Origin: Ferrimonas aestuarii
Lineage (GTDB): Bacteria; Pseudomonadota; Gammaproteobacteria; Enterobacterales; Shewanellaceae
DNA: 64,000 bases
Reading direction: 5' to 3'
Assembly: GCF_005116665.1 (NCBI RefSeq)
Contig: NZ_SWCJ01000018.1
Location: 1 to 64,000 of the forward strand
The position numbers and the translations under genes were made by a program. Shown in pieces: positions 33,193 to 42,832 of this stretch (position 1 is the first letter of the stretch; the number at the start of each line of letters is the position of its first letter). Below the pieces are notes generated by a model. That model saw only the letters and a list, made by a program, of their open reading frames with translations, did not search any database and was not told the origin of the DNA.

Positions 33193-35010
33193 TTAGAAGC
33201 CGAGGTAGCTCACGCTGACGTACACTTCGGTGCCTGGGCCGAAGTAGCCGGCGTTATTCACCACCTCTTCGTCGAGCAAGTTGTTGGCTTTAATGCGCAG
33301 CTTCCAGTTCTCGGAAACATCATAGCCAACAGACAGGTTAACGATATGATAGGCATCCAGTTCGTTTGAACCATCGGTGGTTTCGCCTCGATAGTTGTAC
33401 TCCAGCCCCAGATCCGCGTTGTCCCATGCGTAATTCAGCAAAAAGTTAGCGCTGTGCTCACTGCGGTTGTCCAACTGCTTATCGGTGGCGTCATCGACGG
33501 CATCCAGATAGCTGTAGTTCAGTTCAGTCTGCCAGCCACCCTGTTGCCAGCCAATGCCGGTCTCTACGCCCTGAAGTGTGGCTTCATTAACATTAAATGG
33601 CTTGTAGATTGGCCAGCCCCAATCATCAAGTTCATCGGTGGCTTGCCAATCAATAAGGTTTTCAACGTCGGTCTTATAAGCACTGACAAAAGCGCTCCAG
33701 TTTCCACGCTGATAGTTAAGGGTTACTTCCGAGGTTTCCGAGGTTTCTGAATGAAGATCTGGGTTACCGGAACCTGGGTAGTAAAGATCGTTAAAGGTTG
33801 GCACTTTGAAAGCGGTGCCGTGGGATGCACTCAATCGCAGTTCCGGCGTCAACTGATAGCCAGCGCTCAAGTTGTAGGTCGCTTCGCTGTCGACACTGCT
33901 GATCTCATCCACGCGCACCACCGCTTCGGTAATCAGTCGGTCTGTCTGGTACTGAAGTGCAGTAAACAGGCCAAAAATATTACGGCTGTCTTTACCGTAA
34001 GCGGTGCCATCCACCTTCTCTTGGCCCCAATCGAAACCGGTTGAGACAGTAAGTGCTTCCAGGTTCACCTTACCCAACCAGCTCAATTGGTCGCGATTGG
34101 TCACAAAGTTGCCGCTTTTCTTACCATCAAGCAGGGTCTTGTTGTCGTCCTGCATCTGAGACAAGGTAATGCTGCTTTGCAACAGATCGTTGTCGAAATG
34201 CGCACCCAGTTGGTAGTGGTAGTTCAAGTATTCGGCGCTGTTAGCACCGGGGTCATAGTTACTGTCGTAGTCGTATTCACCGTCGGTCAACTGCCCAACC
34301 CAGCTCAGTCGCCATTGATTGTTGAGTTCCTGCTCGCCATTAAGGCCAATACTGACTCGCTCATAACCATCGTCGTCGGTTTCGCCGTCGTTTTTCGCAT
34401 CAAAACCGTCGCTCTGTTCGCCATTGACACTCAATGTGGTGTTGCCATCACCATGGCTGATTCCCACGCCCGCAGAGAGACGACCATAAGCATTTGAGCC
34501 AGCCTCACCAGTGGCATACCACTCCCCAGATTCCAGCTTACGGGTGAAGATCTGAATCACGCCACCGATGGCATCGCTGCCCCACATGGCGGCACGAGGC
34601 CCGCGAAGCACTTCAACTCGCTCAACCTGCTCTGGCGGCAAGCTAGAGAGATCCGCCCCGCCAGTTGTCGCCGAGCCAATGCGAACGCCATCGATAATCA
34701 CCAAAGTATGAGAGGTATTGGCACCTCGGATGCTCACAGACGTAATCTGCCCAGCACCGCCCGCATTGACCACATTAATGCTTGGCACTGACATCAGCAG
34801 ATCCGCTACCGATTTAGGAGCAATACGATCGATCTCTTGTCGATCGATGGTGTCGATAAGCATCAACTGGTCGTCGATATTCTGTTCGAAGCGTGAGCCG
34901 GTAACAACGATGGTTTCAATGTCATCGTTTGCAAGCGCCGGCGCCGCACAAAACGACGCAGCAACCGCAATGGCCACAGAGGTTGGAACAAAGCGCAATA
35001 ACGCACTCAT
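33193..35010 (-). CDS. btuB: Vitamin B12 outer-membrane receptor BtuB, 605 aa
   Basis: TonB-dependent transporter with signal peptide (cleaved near ALA-ND, residue 28), TonB box DDIETIVVTG (29-38), a plug (VSIRGANTSHTLVIIDGVRIG, VERVEVLRGPRAAMWGSDAIGGVIQI) and a 22-strand barrel ending in the aromatic VSVSYLGF. The plug sequence is the BtuB type (FNDLYYPGSGNPDL in the barrel is also typical). It imports cobalamins using TonB energy. A cobalamin riboswitch about 120 bp upstream on the same strand sets its repression by B12, strongly supporting the assignment. Confidence 0.95.
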   Translation of the reverse strand: MSALLRFVPTSVAIAVAASFCAAPALANDDIETIVVTGSRFEQNIDDQLMLIDTIDRQEIDRIAPKSVADLLMSVPSINVVNAGGAGQITSVSIRGANTSHTLVIIDGVRIGSATTGGADLSSLPPEQVERVEVLRGPRAAMWGSDAIGGVIQIFTRKLESGEWYATGEAGSNAYGRLSAGVGISHGDGNTTLSVNGEQSDGFDAKNDGETDDDGYERVSIGLNGEQELNNQWRLSWVGQLTDGEYDYDSNYDPGANSAEYLNYHYQLGAHFDNDLLQSSITLSQMQDDNKTLLDGKKSGNFVTNRDQLSWLGKVNLEALTVSTGFDWGQEKVDGTAYGKDSRNIFGLFTALQYQTDRLITEAVVRVDEISSVDSEATYNLSAGYQLTPELRLSASHGTAFKVPTFNDLYYPGSGNPDLHSETSETSEVTLNYQRGNWSAFVSAYKTDVENLIDWQATDELDDWGWPIYKPFNVNEATLQGVETGIGWQQGGWQTELNYSYLDAVDDATDKQLDNRSEHSANFLLNYAWDNADLGLEYNYRGETTDGSNELDAYHIVNLSVGYDVSENWKLRIKANNLLDEEVVNNAGYFGPGTEVYVSVSYLGF

Positions 35011-35130
35011 AGAGAACTCCTAGTAATGAGTGGATGCGCGGGAAACTGGCGAATACGCCAAATAGCAGACAGGCAAAAACCAAGAAAAGCCGTCAGCTCA
35101 AGAAACCCGCTTGAGACAAACTAATACTTT

Positions 35131-35270
35131 TAGGTAGGTCTCCTGGCTTTCAGCATCCCAATGTGTCCCTTCCCAGTCTTCACCAGTGGATATGACACAT
35201 CGCTCTGAATCACAGTTGCAGGTACAGCCGCGGATTCGCACCGCGTTCCCCGTTATGCCCTAAGGCACCT
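35131..35270 (-). ncRNA. Cobalamin (AdoCbl) riboswitch upstream of btuB
   Basis: The minus strand reads AGGTGCCTTAGGGCATAACGG..., with the conserved AATCCGCGGCTGTACCTGC (peptidyl-type core) and, near the 3' end, the B12 box GCTGAAAGCCAGGAGACC. These blocks are the class I cobalamin riboswitch signature. Binding adenosylcobalamin would fold the leader to block btuB expression. Ends are approximate. Confidence 0.95.
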
Positions 35271-35440
35271 AAAAGATGGGGGCAATATAATCCTTAACAC
35301 TGGCTGAAACCATGCGGAACATCACACTCAAGCGGGATGCCGATAAAGTGTGTGAAATATTACAGTAATCCCGTTAACTCCACGCTGGAGCCGCGAACTT
35401 GGTTTAAAAAGATCAAATCCCATTCAGTGAATTTGGCATA

Positions 35441-35465
35441 AAAAAACCCAGCCGAAGCTGGGTTT
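35441..35465 (-). terminator. Intrinsic terminator of the mtrB-type gene
   Basis: AACCCAGC (35445-35452) pairs with GCTGGGTT (35457-35464) with a CGAA tetraloop; the minus strand continues with seven T. A strong, symmetrical terminator about 24 bp after the stop. Confidence 0.87.
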
Positions 35466-35488
35466 CTCGAACGCATGAATAACGCAAA

Positions 35489-37468
35489 TTACAGGGCGTA
35501 GCTGAAGCTCAACATCACCATGTGGGCGTTGTAGTTGTTATCAAGCTGACCTAACGAGTACAGGCCGTACACGCCATCTCCGGGATAGTTCAGGGTATCG
35601 ATATTGGCATAATCGGTATCGAAATAGCGCTCATACTGATAGCTCAAGCCCAAGGTCATCTTTTGGCTTAAATCGTAGTAGCCCGCCAGCTCAACACTGT
35701 GACTGTATTGACGATAGTTACCCAGATCATCCTGAGATGAGGTGTCGGTCCAGCTCTGGGAGTAGCTCAGAGTGTAATCCAGCTCAAAGCGAAGCCCCAG
35801 ATCCGCCAGTTCATACCGGGCACCGGTTCCCACATAGCCGAACTCATCGTCATTGGTTGCGCCCCAGTCCTGGCCATATTGCAGGTTGTCTACCCACTGA
35901 TAGCCACCAAACAGATCCAGATTCAGCGCTTTGGTGACACGCCAGTTTAGGCTGCCATCCAGACCGTAATCCTCAGACTCAATTAACCCCACTTGGGTGT
36001 CATCGTAATCATCGAACGCATAGTGAGCTTCCAGATCCACGCTCACAGCGGACGTTGGGTAGTAACTCACGCGGCCTTCAACGTAACTGCGGTCGCGGTC
36101 GGCCAGATGATACTTACGCATCAGATCGCTGGTCTCACTGGAGGTCAGTGCATTGGCTTCAAAATCATCGCCACTGCGCTGAGCCAGACCGGCTTTGATG
36201 CGCACATCAAACAGCTCCGGTGCGGTCCAGGTAACCTTAGCCCACAGATCCCCTTCGTCGGTCTCTTCGCGATCGCCGCCGCTACGCTCAGTTAGGGCGT
36301 AATCGATACCCGCACTGAAACGTAAGCCTGACGCGATACGATAGTCTGCGGCCAACTTATAACGCTGACGGTCAACGTCATAACCCACATAAGAGCTTGC
36401 AACACCGGTCACGGGATCGATGGTGATGGCACCTAAGCTGGCGTAATCGGTTTGATTATCACGCTCACTGTAATCGATGCTGGCATTCACTCGCAGTCGA
36501 GGTGTGATGCGGCTGCTTAGTCGCAGATTGGCATTCAGCGTATCGACTTGGGTTTCCGCGCTTTGAGTGGGATCGCTCCAGCTGACGATGGCGTCATCCT
36601 GACTCATTTCACCGGCGGCGATGCGGCCACTGATGTGGGTGGCACCCACACGGTAAAAACCATCGAGATAACCGCTGTAAGCTTGGTTATCGGTCGCTTG
36701 ACTCTGGGTCAATGGGTTGCCATAAAACTCATAATTGATGGCATCCACATCGTTTTTAAACCAACTGCCCTGGTATCCCGCCGTGGCACCCCAATTGGCA
36801 CCGCCAATGCGAGCGCCCGCATTGAGGTTGGTGGTGTTATCGTCAATCTCTTGGGCATAGTTCGCCGCATCAATGCCGCCACTGGTCAGGCTGGCACGTC
36901 TAGCGCCATCACGAATCTGATGATTCATGTCCACAAAGGTGGTCACCATGCCCATTTTGGCTTCGGCTGCAAAACCGATAACGTCACGACTTTTCTCCAG
37001 TTCCACCGACTGCGGTGTCTCCAGCTGTGACGCACTGTTGCCATCGATGCTGACAACACTCTGGCCATTAAGGCTATCGACTTTATGCAACTGGGCGTAG
37101 CTCAGTTCATACTGCCACTTGCCCGCTTGTACGGTCTTAACGCTGGCTGAGCCATGCTTGGAGCCCATCTCATCCAGCACCAACTGACTGCGCATGCCAT
37201 CTTGATGAACTTTAAGCAAGTCAGCATTCACCGCACCAGCAAAGCCATCCTCATAGCCAGTGGCGTTGGAGGCATGATCGTTATCTTGATCTGCCGCCCC
37301 CGCCTTCACACCAACAACACCGGTAAGCGACGCGTCATTGCTGCAACGTTTACAGGCCCATTTGTCCTGATTGAGTTTTTCGGTATTGGCGCTGTTAACA
37401 CCAAAATCGAAAGCGTGGGCGCCAAAGCTTAAGCTCGCTAACGCCAGGGTGATCAGATTCAGTTTCAT
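35489..37468 (-). CDS. MtrB/DmsF-type decaheme-associated outer-membrane porin, 659 aa
   Basis: Signal peptide (LNLITLALASLSFGAHA), then CKRC (Cys39-Cys42), the N-terminal CxxC that marks MtrB, followed by about 600 residues of alternating beta strands rich in Tyr, Trp and Asp, ending in an aromatic final strand (MLSFSYAL). MtrB is a beta-barrel sheath that holds a decaheme cytochrome across the outer membrane. It lies 18 bp downstream of the decaheme gene, in one operon. The pair may be mtrAB-like (metal) or dmsEF-like (extracellular DMSO); no mtrC or dmsA/B is in the window, so the terminal acceptor is open. Confidence 0.9.
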   Translation of the reverse strand: MKLNLITLALASLSFGAHAFDFGVNSANTEKLNQDKWACKRCSNDASLTGVVGVKAGAADQDNDHASNATGYEDGFAGAVNADLLKVHQDGMRSQLVLDEMGSKHGSASVKTVQAGKWQYELSYAQLHKVDSLNGQSVVSIDGNSASQLETPQSVELEKSRDVIGFAAEAKMGMVTTFVDMNHQIRDGARRASLTSGGIDAANYAQEIDDNTTNLNAGARIGGANWGATAGYQGSWFKNDVDAINYEFYGNPLTQSQATDNQAYSGYLDGFYRVGATHISGRIAAGEMSQDDAIVSWSDPTQSAETQVDTLNANLRLSSRITPRLRVNASIDYSERDNQTDYASLGAITIDPVTGVASSYVGYDVDRQRYKLAADYRIASGLRFSAGIDYALTERSGGDREETDEGDLWAKVTWTAPELFDVRIKAGLAQRSGDDFEANALTSSETSDLMRKYHLADRDRSYVEGRVSYYPTSAVSVDLEAHYAFDDYDDTQVGLIESEDYGLDGSLNWRVTKALNLDLFGGYQWVDNLQYGQDWGATNDDEFGYVGTGARYELADLGLRFELDYTLSYSQSWTDTSSQDDLGNYRQYSHSVELAGYYDLSQKMTLGLSYQYERYFDTDYANIDTLNYPGDGVYGLYSLGQLDNNYNAHMVMLSFSYAL

Positions 37469-37486
37469 CTCTGTAACTCCTTAACG

Positions 37487-38413
37487 TTAAAACTGCAGAG
37501 CTCGACCCTTAGGGCTATTTGAGCCGTGGATCTGGGTGTGGCAGTTCAAGCAGCCCTGACCGGCAACTTGGATAGACTGATTGGTACCAGGAATGGTGCT
37601 AGGGTGGCCATCTTCGCTGTGGCACTCCTTACACAACATCGGTACGCGAGTCTTCAGTAGGTTGTCGTTTACGCTGCCGTGGGCATCGTGACAAATACTG
37701 CAATCTTCAACGACGGGGGCGTGCTCCCATAGGAACGGGCCGCGCTTATCGGCGTGGCACTGGTAGCAGTTGTCATTCAGCACCGGTTGTTTCAGTGCTG
37801 CATTACCAATGTCGCCGTGGGGGTTGTGACAACTGGTGCACTGCATCTGATCGCTAGCAATAGGGTGAGCACTGCGTTTGTGGGCAGCGCCGGCCTGGCT
37901 TTGGTGGCAGCTTTGGCAGGTGTCATTTTGAGTGCGCTTGTCCAGAATCGGATCTTGAGCCACGTGAACCTCATGACAACTTACGCAGCTCACTTCCTCC
38001 ATGTCATGGAGTGAATTGTGCCACTGGGACTGCTCGCCATCTTGGTGGCAGGCCAAACAGACAGAGTTTTGCATGGAGGCATCCAGAGCCGACTCATCGC
38101 CAAAGGCGATCATCGGTTCATTCTTACCTTTGTGCTTACCCTGGGGGCCGTGGCAGGCCTCACATTGCAACCCGGCCATGGGGCCTTGTTGAGTGTTGCC
38201 ATGCACCCCGTCAAACAGAGCCATCACCTTGTCATTTTTCTTGTGGCACATCAGGCAGCCATCTGCGCCTTTCTTCGAATACTTGCCTTGCTCAAACTTG
38301 TGCATCAGCACATCCAAGTCAGACTTGGGCGTTTGAGCCGCATAGCTAGAGGCGCACAAACCCAGCATCAGCGGGGCGAGCAGCACGCCCAAAGGACGAA
38401 TTTTTAACTTCAT
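37487..38413 (-). CDS. DmsE/MtrA-type decaheme c-type cytochrome, 308 aa
   Basis: Signal peptide (GVLLAPLMLGLCASSYAA) then exactly ten CxxCH heme sites: CLMCH, CEACH, CLACH, CVSCH, CQSCH, CTSCH, CYQCH, CSICH, CKECH and CLNCH, evenly spaced. This is the periplasmic wire that inserts in the MtrB barrel and carries electrons from the inner-membrane quinol oxidase to the cell surface. The ATG at 38413 gives a normal signal peptide; a MMMNRDNH extension upstream is unlikely. Cotranscribed with the porin gene. Confidence 0.93.
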   Translation of the reverse strand: MKLKIRPLGVLLAPLMLGLCASSYAAQTPKSDLDVLMHKFEQGKYSKKGADGCLMCHKKNDKVMALFDGVHGNTQQGPMAGLQCEACHGPQGKHKGKNEPMIAFGDESALDASMQNSVCLACHQDGEQSQWHNSLHDMEEVSCVSCHEVHVAQDPILDKRTQNDTCQSCHQSQAGAAHKRSAHPIASDQMQCTSCHNPHGDIGNAALKQPVLNDNCYQCHADKRGPFLWEHAPVVEDCSICHDAHGSVNDNLLKTRVPMLCKECHSEDGHPSTIPGTNQSIQVAGQGCLNCHTQIHGSNSPKGRALQF

Positions 38414-38665
38414 ATGGTTATCTCGATTCATCATCACATCAGTACCCCTTTTGAGGGATTACCGAGGACAGTAACCAAGGCTTTTTTAAAAAGCTCTGGG
38501 AGTTTTCACAGCTTTTTAGGGAGTGAGATCGAGGTCGCCTATGAAGTTAACGAAACCGCAAGAAAAGAGAGTAACAAGGAGGAGTTAGGCAAAAAAACGC
38601 CCGAGCGACAAGGCTGCGGGCGAGTCAAGGAAAACCATTTTGGCTCAAACTAAGAGGGTCACACC

Positions 38666-39139
38666 TCAGGATTTAAGATGACCGGACGTAATAAATTGTG
38701 AGAAACGCTCACACCAGATGATGGCGGCTTCATACTGGCTCAGATCGACGCCGGGAGGCAGTGACAACGTAAAGCCGTCAAAGCGGTCGATGGCACCAAC
38801 ATGCAGCGCTTGGGCTTTCATGGCCATAAACTCATCCTCAGTCTCGACGTACTTAGGGATCAGGTAGAGCTTGTAATCCGGGCCGGGAGCCAGCTCGCCG
38901 CGAAATGCGAACTCGTTGTCGTTGATAAAGAACTCCCCTTCTCCCCAGTGCAGGGCATCACTGTCGATACGATTGCGATCAAATACGCCGGAATACTGCG
39001 CAGAAGTTTCCACCTGAGCAATGTGCTCACTGCTGACCGCCTCTCCTTGAGTCAAAACGGGCAGCAGATAGATCCCAAGGGCCAATCCCATTAAAAACAC
39101 CACCACATGGGTAAAACTTAATACCAGTAACCGCGACAT
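38666..39139 (-). CDS. DM13-domain protein with membrane anchor, 157 aa
   Basis: An N-terminal hydrophobic helix (LLVLSFTHVVVFLMGLALGIYLL) is followed by a DM13 domain: HWGEGEFFINDNEFAFRGELAPGPDYKLYLIPKYV, then VGAIDRFDGFTLSLPPGVDLSQYEAAIIWCERFSQFI with the conserved Cys. DM13 is a small fold proposed to carry redox reactions, often beside cytochromes. It is about 250 bp upstream of the decaheme cytochrome on the same strand. The ATG at 39139 follows GGAG; an earlier ATG seven codons upstream is an alternative. Anchored, facing the periplasm. Confidence 0.83.
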   Translation of the reverse strand: MSRLLVLSFTHVVVFLMGLALGIYLLPVLTQGEAVSSEHIAQVETSAQYSGVFDRNRIDSDALHWGEGEFFINDNEFAFRGELAPGPDYKLYLIPKYVETEDEFMAMKAQALHVGAIDRFDGFTLSLPPGVDLSQYEAAIIWCERFSQFITSGHLKS

Positions 39140-39356
39140 TCGCTTTCTCCTTTTCGTCATACTGTTCTATGTAACGTGGTGGCGCCCCACTCTTAACCAA
39201 CAAGACCTAGGAAACGGCAGTTCCATTTCAATATATTTAAAAATAAACTTTAAAACCTAACCTAGAAGCCTCCCCACAGCACAGTATTGTTGATTGCCGT
39301 TGGAGGCTGAGTACGCTCATGATACTTTGGCAAAAAATCATGAGTTTAACTGCCCC

Positions 39357-40625
39357 ATGCCACTGCAACCTGAACCTCACTGGTGGGATCTGCGCCGCGC
39401 CTCTGCCATTCAACGCCTGTTGGTTTTGCGCACCTTTATTTTAGCGGCCCTGACTCTGCTGCTGCCTCTGGCGGATCTGGTCGATGATCAAGTAGGCCAG
39501 TTTGCTAACTTGATCCCGGTGATCAGCCTGATGATCGCCTTCCACATCCTTAGCTTAATGCGCTATCGCCACAACCGAGTCATTAGCACCCGAGCCATGC
39601 TGATTCAGGTACTGAGCGATCTGGCCTTCCTCACGGTCATTCTTCACTTTAATGGCGGCGCCACCAACGCCTTTGTCTCGCTGCTGCTGCTGCCCATCGT
39701 GTTCGCTGGCGTGAGCCTGACGGTAGGCTATCTGGTGCTGGTGACCCTACTGGCCGTTATCGCCTATGGCTATCTGCTGGCCACCATGCCAGAGCACGCC
39801 ATGCATATGATGGACATGAAGCAGCACTTTATCTTCATGGGCGCCAACTTCGTGATCTCTGCTTTGGTGATTGCGCTGGTAGTCGGAGCCATGGCCAAGA
39901 TGATCGCCGAGCGCGAGCGCCTGATGGCAAAACAGCGCGAGGAGCAGCTTCGTAAAGAGCAGCTTCTGGCTCTGGGCACCGCATCGGCTCAAGTTACCCA
40001 TCAGCTGGCAACCCCGCTTAGCAACCTGCAGCTGCTGTTTGAAGAGCTGCAGGAAAACTACCCAAGCGATCCCGCCGTCACCGAGATGGCCGAGCCTTTG
40101 GAACAAACCGCGCATCACCTAGGCTATTTTAGAACCCTCGCTACCGCCATTCGAGAGGGCAAGCATCAACCCATCACCATCAGCGAACTGGCACACACCC
40201 TCAGTGAAGCGGCGCTGCTGCACTTTCCCAACCAGCAGCTCTCTGTGGCGCCCATTGAAGAGGATGCCACACTGATTGCCGATGCCATGCTGCTGCCCGC
40301 CTTGCTGAATCTGGTGCAGAATGCAGCCCGAGCAAACCAGCAAGCCAACCAGAGGCAGATCGAACTAAGCAGCGAAGTCTCTGGGGAGATGGTTACCCTT
40401 CGCATCCGCGATCATGGAACAGGCATCGATGTGGACAAACTCAAACGTTTGGGCGCCCAGCTGCAGCGAAGTCAGGAAGGGCTAGGCATGGCGCTTATGT
40501 TGACCAACGCCACCTTCGAACGCCTAGGGGGACAGCTGCACCTAAGAAACCACGTGAATGCCGGCGCCATCGCCGAAGTTCGACTACCCATAGAGAAGCC
40601 CGCCGATGAAACTGCTCATTATTGA
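39357..40625 (+). CDS. RegB/PrrB-like membrane histidine kinase, 422 aa
   Basis: Six predicted membrane helices fill the first 190 residues. The segment NGGATNAFVSLLLLPIVFAGV (about 99-119) is the quinone-sensing motif of RegB (usually GG...NPF; Ala replaces Pro here). A coiled coil leads to the phosphoacceptor His215 in TASAQVTHQLATPLSN, then the ATPase domain with NLVQNAARANQQ (N box), DHGTGI (G1) and GLGMALM (G2). RegB kinases sense respiratory redox state. The next gene overlaps by 20 bp, indicating translational coupling. The ATG at 39357 is preferred; a TTG 21 codons upstream is possible. Context near cytochrome genes fits redox control. Confidence 0.87.
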   Translation: MPLQPEPHWWDLRRASAIQRLLVLRTFILAALTLLLPLADLVDDQVGQFANLIPVISLMIAFHILSLMRYRHNRVISTRAMLIQVLSDLAFLTVILHFNGGATNAFVSLLLLPIVFAGVSLTVGYLVLVTLLAVIAYGYLLATMPEHAMHMMDMKQHFIFMGANFVISALVIALVVGAMAKMIAERERLMAKQREEQLRKEQLLALGTASAQVTHQLATPLSNLQLLFEELQENYPSDPAVTEMAEPLEQTAHHLGYFRTLATAIREGKHQPITISELAHTLSEAALLHFPNQQLSVAPIEEDATLIADAMLLPALLNLVQNAARANQQANQRQIELSSEVSGEMVTLRIRDHGTGIDVDKLKRLGAQLQRSQEGLGMALMLTNATFERLGGQLHLRNHVNAGAIAEVRLPIEKPADETAHY

Positions 40626-41127
40626 AGACGATCTGGCCTTTGCTAACACCCTGTGCCGTCGTATGGCTCACCATCAATTTGAGGTGAAACATGGGGCGAC
40701 CCCCACCGACGGCTTGTTGATTGCGAGACAGTGGCAGCCCAGCCACATCTTGCTGGACATGAAACTTGAACAAGAGAATGGCCTGACTCTGATAAAGCCG
40801 CTGCGAAGCCTGCTGCCTGAAGCACGCATTGTGCTGTTGACCGGTTTTGCCAGCATCGCCACGGCCGTGGAGGCGATAAAGCTTGGGGCAGATCACTACT
40901 TGGCAAAACCCGCCACCAGCCAAAGCTTGCTGCAAGCCTTGCTAGATAAAACGCAAGCGCCAGCAATTGAAGAGACCGAGGTGATGTCTCCCGAGCGACT
41001 GGAGTGGGAACACATCCAACAAGCCCTACAAGCAAATGGCGGCAATGTCTCCGCCACCGCCAGAGCCCTAGGCATGCACCGACGCACCCTACAAAGGAAA
41101 CTGCAGAAAAAGCCCGTCAGCAGCTAG
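40606..41127 (+). CDS. RegA/PrrA-like response regulator, 173 aa
   Basis: Receiver domain with EDD (7-9), phosphoacceptor Asp51 in LLDMKLEQENG, Thr in LLTGFAS and Lys in LAKPAT. A short linker is followed by a Fis-type HTH: LQANGGNVSATARALGMHRRTLQRKLQKK (about 140-168). This two-domain form with a Fis HTH is the RegA/PrrA/ActR type, global regulators of respiration and energy genes. It overlaps the kinase gene by 20 bp. A hairpin follows. The mtr-like and DM13 genes just upstream could be targets. Confidence 0.9.
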   Translation: MKLLIIEDDLAFANTLCRRMAHHQFEVKHGATPTDGLLIARQWQPSHILLDMKLEQENGLTLIKPLRSLLPEARIVLLTGFASIATAVEAIKLGADHYLAKPATSQSLLQALLDKTQAPAIEETEVMSPERLEWEHIQQALQANGGNVSATARALGMHRRTLQRKLQKKPVSS

Positions 41128-41140
41128 CACACCGCCCTAA

Positions 41141-41163
41141 AAGCCGCCGATAACCGGCGGCTT
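41141..41163 (+). terminator. GC-rich hairpin after the RegA-like gene
   Basis: AAGCCGCCG (41141-41149) pairs with CGGCGGCTT (41155-41163) around ATAAC, a strong stem 14 bases after the stop. It has no U tract (TTACCTC follows), so it may act by Rho-assisted or partial termination. Confidence 0.5.
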
Positions 41164-41336
41164 ACCTCGCTCCAATCGGCATTAAATGCCTTCTAATACA
41201 GACAGATAAATTCAACATTTGTCCCGTCACCGCACACATTCTCGGTAACATTTGACGTTTGACCTTGATGGCCACTCAAGATAGTGTTTACAAAAATACA
41301 ACATTACCAAGCAACACAGTTTTTATAAGGACTTTC

Positions 41337-42830
41337 ATGCGCATACTGCCAAAAGGACGTCGAGGCCTCTCGATGGGGCTGCCTCTGTTGTCGGTCACCG
41401 CTCTGCCCCTGCTTTTGATGCTGAGTTTCAGTTCAAAAGCCGAATCTCAGCTGCAGCTCGAGCCCTGTTACCTCGATGGATTATCGGAGAAGGTCGAATG
41501 CGGCAGCCTGACGCTGCCAGAAAACTACGATGCCCCCGATGGCAACACCATCGAGGTGCACTTCGCCCGCTTACCCGCCATTAAGCCCACCCCAGGAAAG
41601 CAGCCACTGCTGCTGATCTCCGGAGGACCAGGTCAATCGGCCATCGACAGTGCCGAAATGTTTGATCTGCTGTTCAGTAAAGTGCGACGCAAGCACGATC
41701 TTATCCTCGTGGATCAACGGGGCACCGGCCGCTCCAATGCCCTCACCTGCCCTACTGAGCTGCTCGGTGACGCACTGGAGATCAACGATGAAACACAGCC
41801 CATGCCAGAGCTGATGCGCCAGTGCTATGAGCAACTCTCCGGAGACGTTCGTTTCTACGATAGCCAGTCGGCCCTTAAGGATCTCGAACAGGTGCGAGCA
41901 CACCTGAATATCAATAGCTGGCATGTCTATGGCATCAGTTATGGCACCCGCATGGCACAGCTCTATATGCGTCACCACCCCGAGGCACTTAAAACCGTGA
42001 CGCTCGATGGCGTGGTACCAATGCAGGAGTCGGTAATGGCCATCGGCCCAGCAATTAGCAACGCCATGGACGGAGTATTTGCCCAGTGCGCTGCCGATGA
42101 AAGCTGCCAACAGCGCTACCCAAACCTAAAAGCTCAGTTGGACAAACTCAGTGATGAGCTCAGTCAAAAGCCAAAACAAGTGGCGATACTCGACCCTCTG
42201 AGCGCCGAATCAAAAACCTTCCTGATCACCCAAACCAAACTGCTTAGCAGTTTGCGTATGGCGCTGTACTCACCGCAATCTCGAAGCCTCATTCCCTTCA
42301 TCATCGACTCTGCCGCCAATGGCAACGTTCAGCCGCTGTTGGGTCTTCAGGGCAGCGAAGAGGAGATGGGTTTGGCCATGGGGATGCATCTGGCGGTGGT
42401 TTGCAGTGAGGACGCTGGCCGAGTGAGTGAGCTGGCTAAGCAGGAGCTTAAGCACCATTCGCACCTATCCAAAACGCTGATCGAGCTGTTTGACGCCGCC
42501 TGCCCTATCTGGAACATGCCTCAAGTGGGTGAGGACTTTAGTCAGCCCATCGACAGCAGCATTCCAACCCTGCTGCTCTCCGGAGAACACGATCCGGTTA
42601 CGCCTCCCGCTTGGGGCGAATTGGCAGCGGAGAAACTTGGCAACCGCCTGCACCTCATTTCGCCCTACGCCACACACGGGGTGATCATGCAAAGCTGTGC
42701 CCCCAAGCTGGTGCATCAGCTTATCGAGGACAACAGCCTGGATAACATCGACAGCGAATGCATGGGGGACGATACCCACCGCGCGTTTTACCTGAATGCC
42801 AACTCCGTTGAACCCACTACGAGACTGTAA
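41337..42830 (+). CDS. Secreted TAP-type alpha/beta hydrolase (prolyl/tripeptidyl aminopeptidase-like), 497 aa
   Basis: Signal peptide (MGLPLLSVTALPLLLMLSFSSKAES) then an alpha/beta-hydrolase fold: LLLISGGPGQS (oxyanion), VDQRGTGRSNALTC, nucleophile Ser201 in VYGISYGTRMAQ, and in the C-terminal TAP-like part Asp in LLLSGEHDPVTPP and His in ATHGVI. Paired Cys residues suggest disulfides. Such enzymes release N-terminal amino acids or tripeptides in the periplasm. The ATG at 41337 is set by AAGGA. It ends two bases before the ABC ATPase, so it is probably cotranscribed with that exporter. Confidence 0.85.
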   Translation: MRILPKGRRGLSMGLPLLSVTALPLLLMLSFSSKAESQLQLEPCYLDGLSEKVECGSLTLPENYDAPDGNTIEVHFARLPAIKPTPGKQPLLLISGGPGQSAIDSAEMFDLLFSKVRRKHDLILVDQRGTGRSNALTCPTELLGDALEINDETQPMPELMRQCYEQLSGDVRFYDSQSALKDLEQVRAHLNINSWHVYGISYGTRMAQLYMRHHPEALKTVTLDGVVPMQESVMAIGPAISNAMDGVFAQCAADESCQQRYPNLKAQLDKLSDELSQKPKQVAILDPLSAESKTFLITQTKLLSSLRMALYSPQSRSLIPFIIDSAANGNVQPLLGLQGSEEEMGLAMGMHLAVVCSEDAGRVSELAKQELKHHSHLSKTLIELFDAACPIWNMPQVGEDFSQPIDSSIPTLLLSGEHDPVTPPAWGELAAEKLGNRLHLISPYATHGVIMQSCAPKLVHQLIEDNSLDNIDSECMGDDTHRAFYLNANSVEPTTRL

Positions 42831-42832
42831 CC

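Noticed and set aside
38695..38720. CRP-like TGTGA-N7-TCACA upstream of the decaheme cytochrome
   Set aside because: The spacing is seven rather than six and the site lies inside the 3' end of the DM13 coding sequence, about 280 bp from the cytochrome start.
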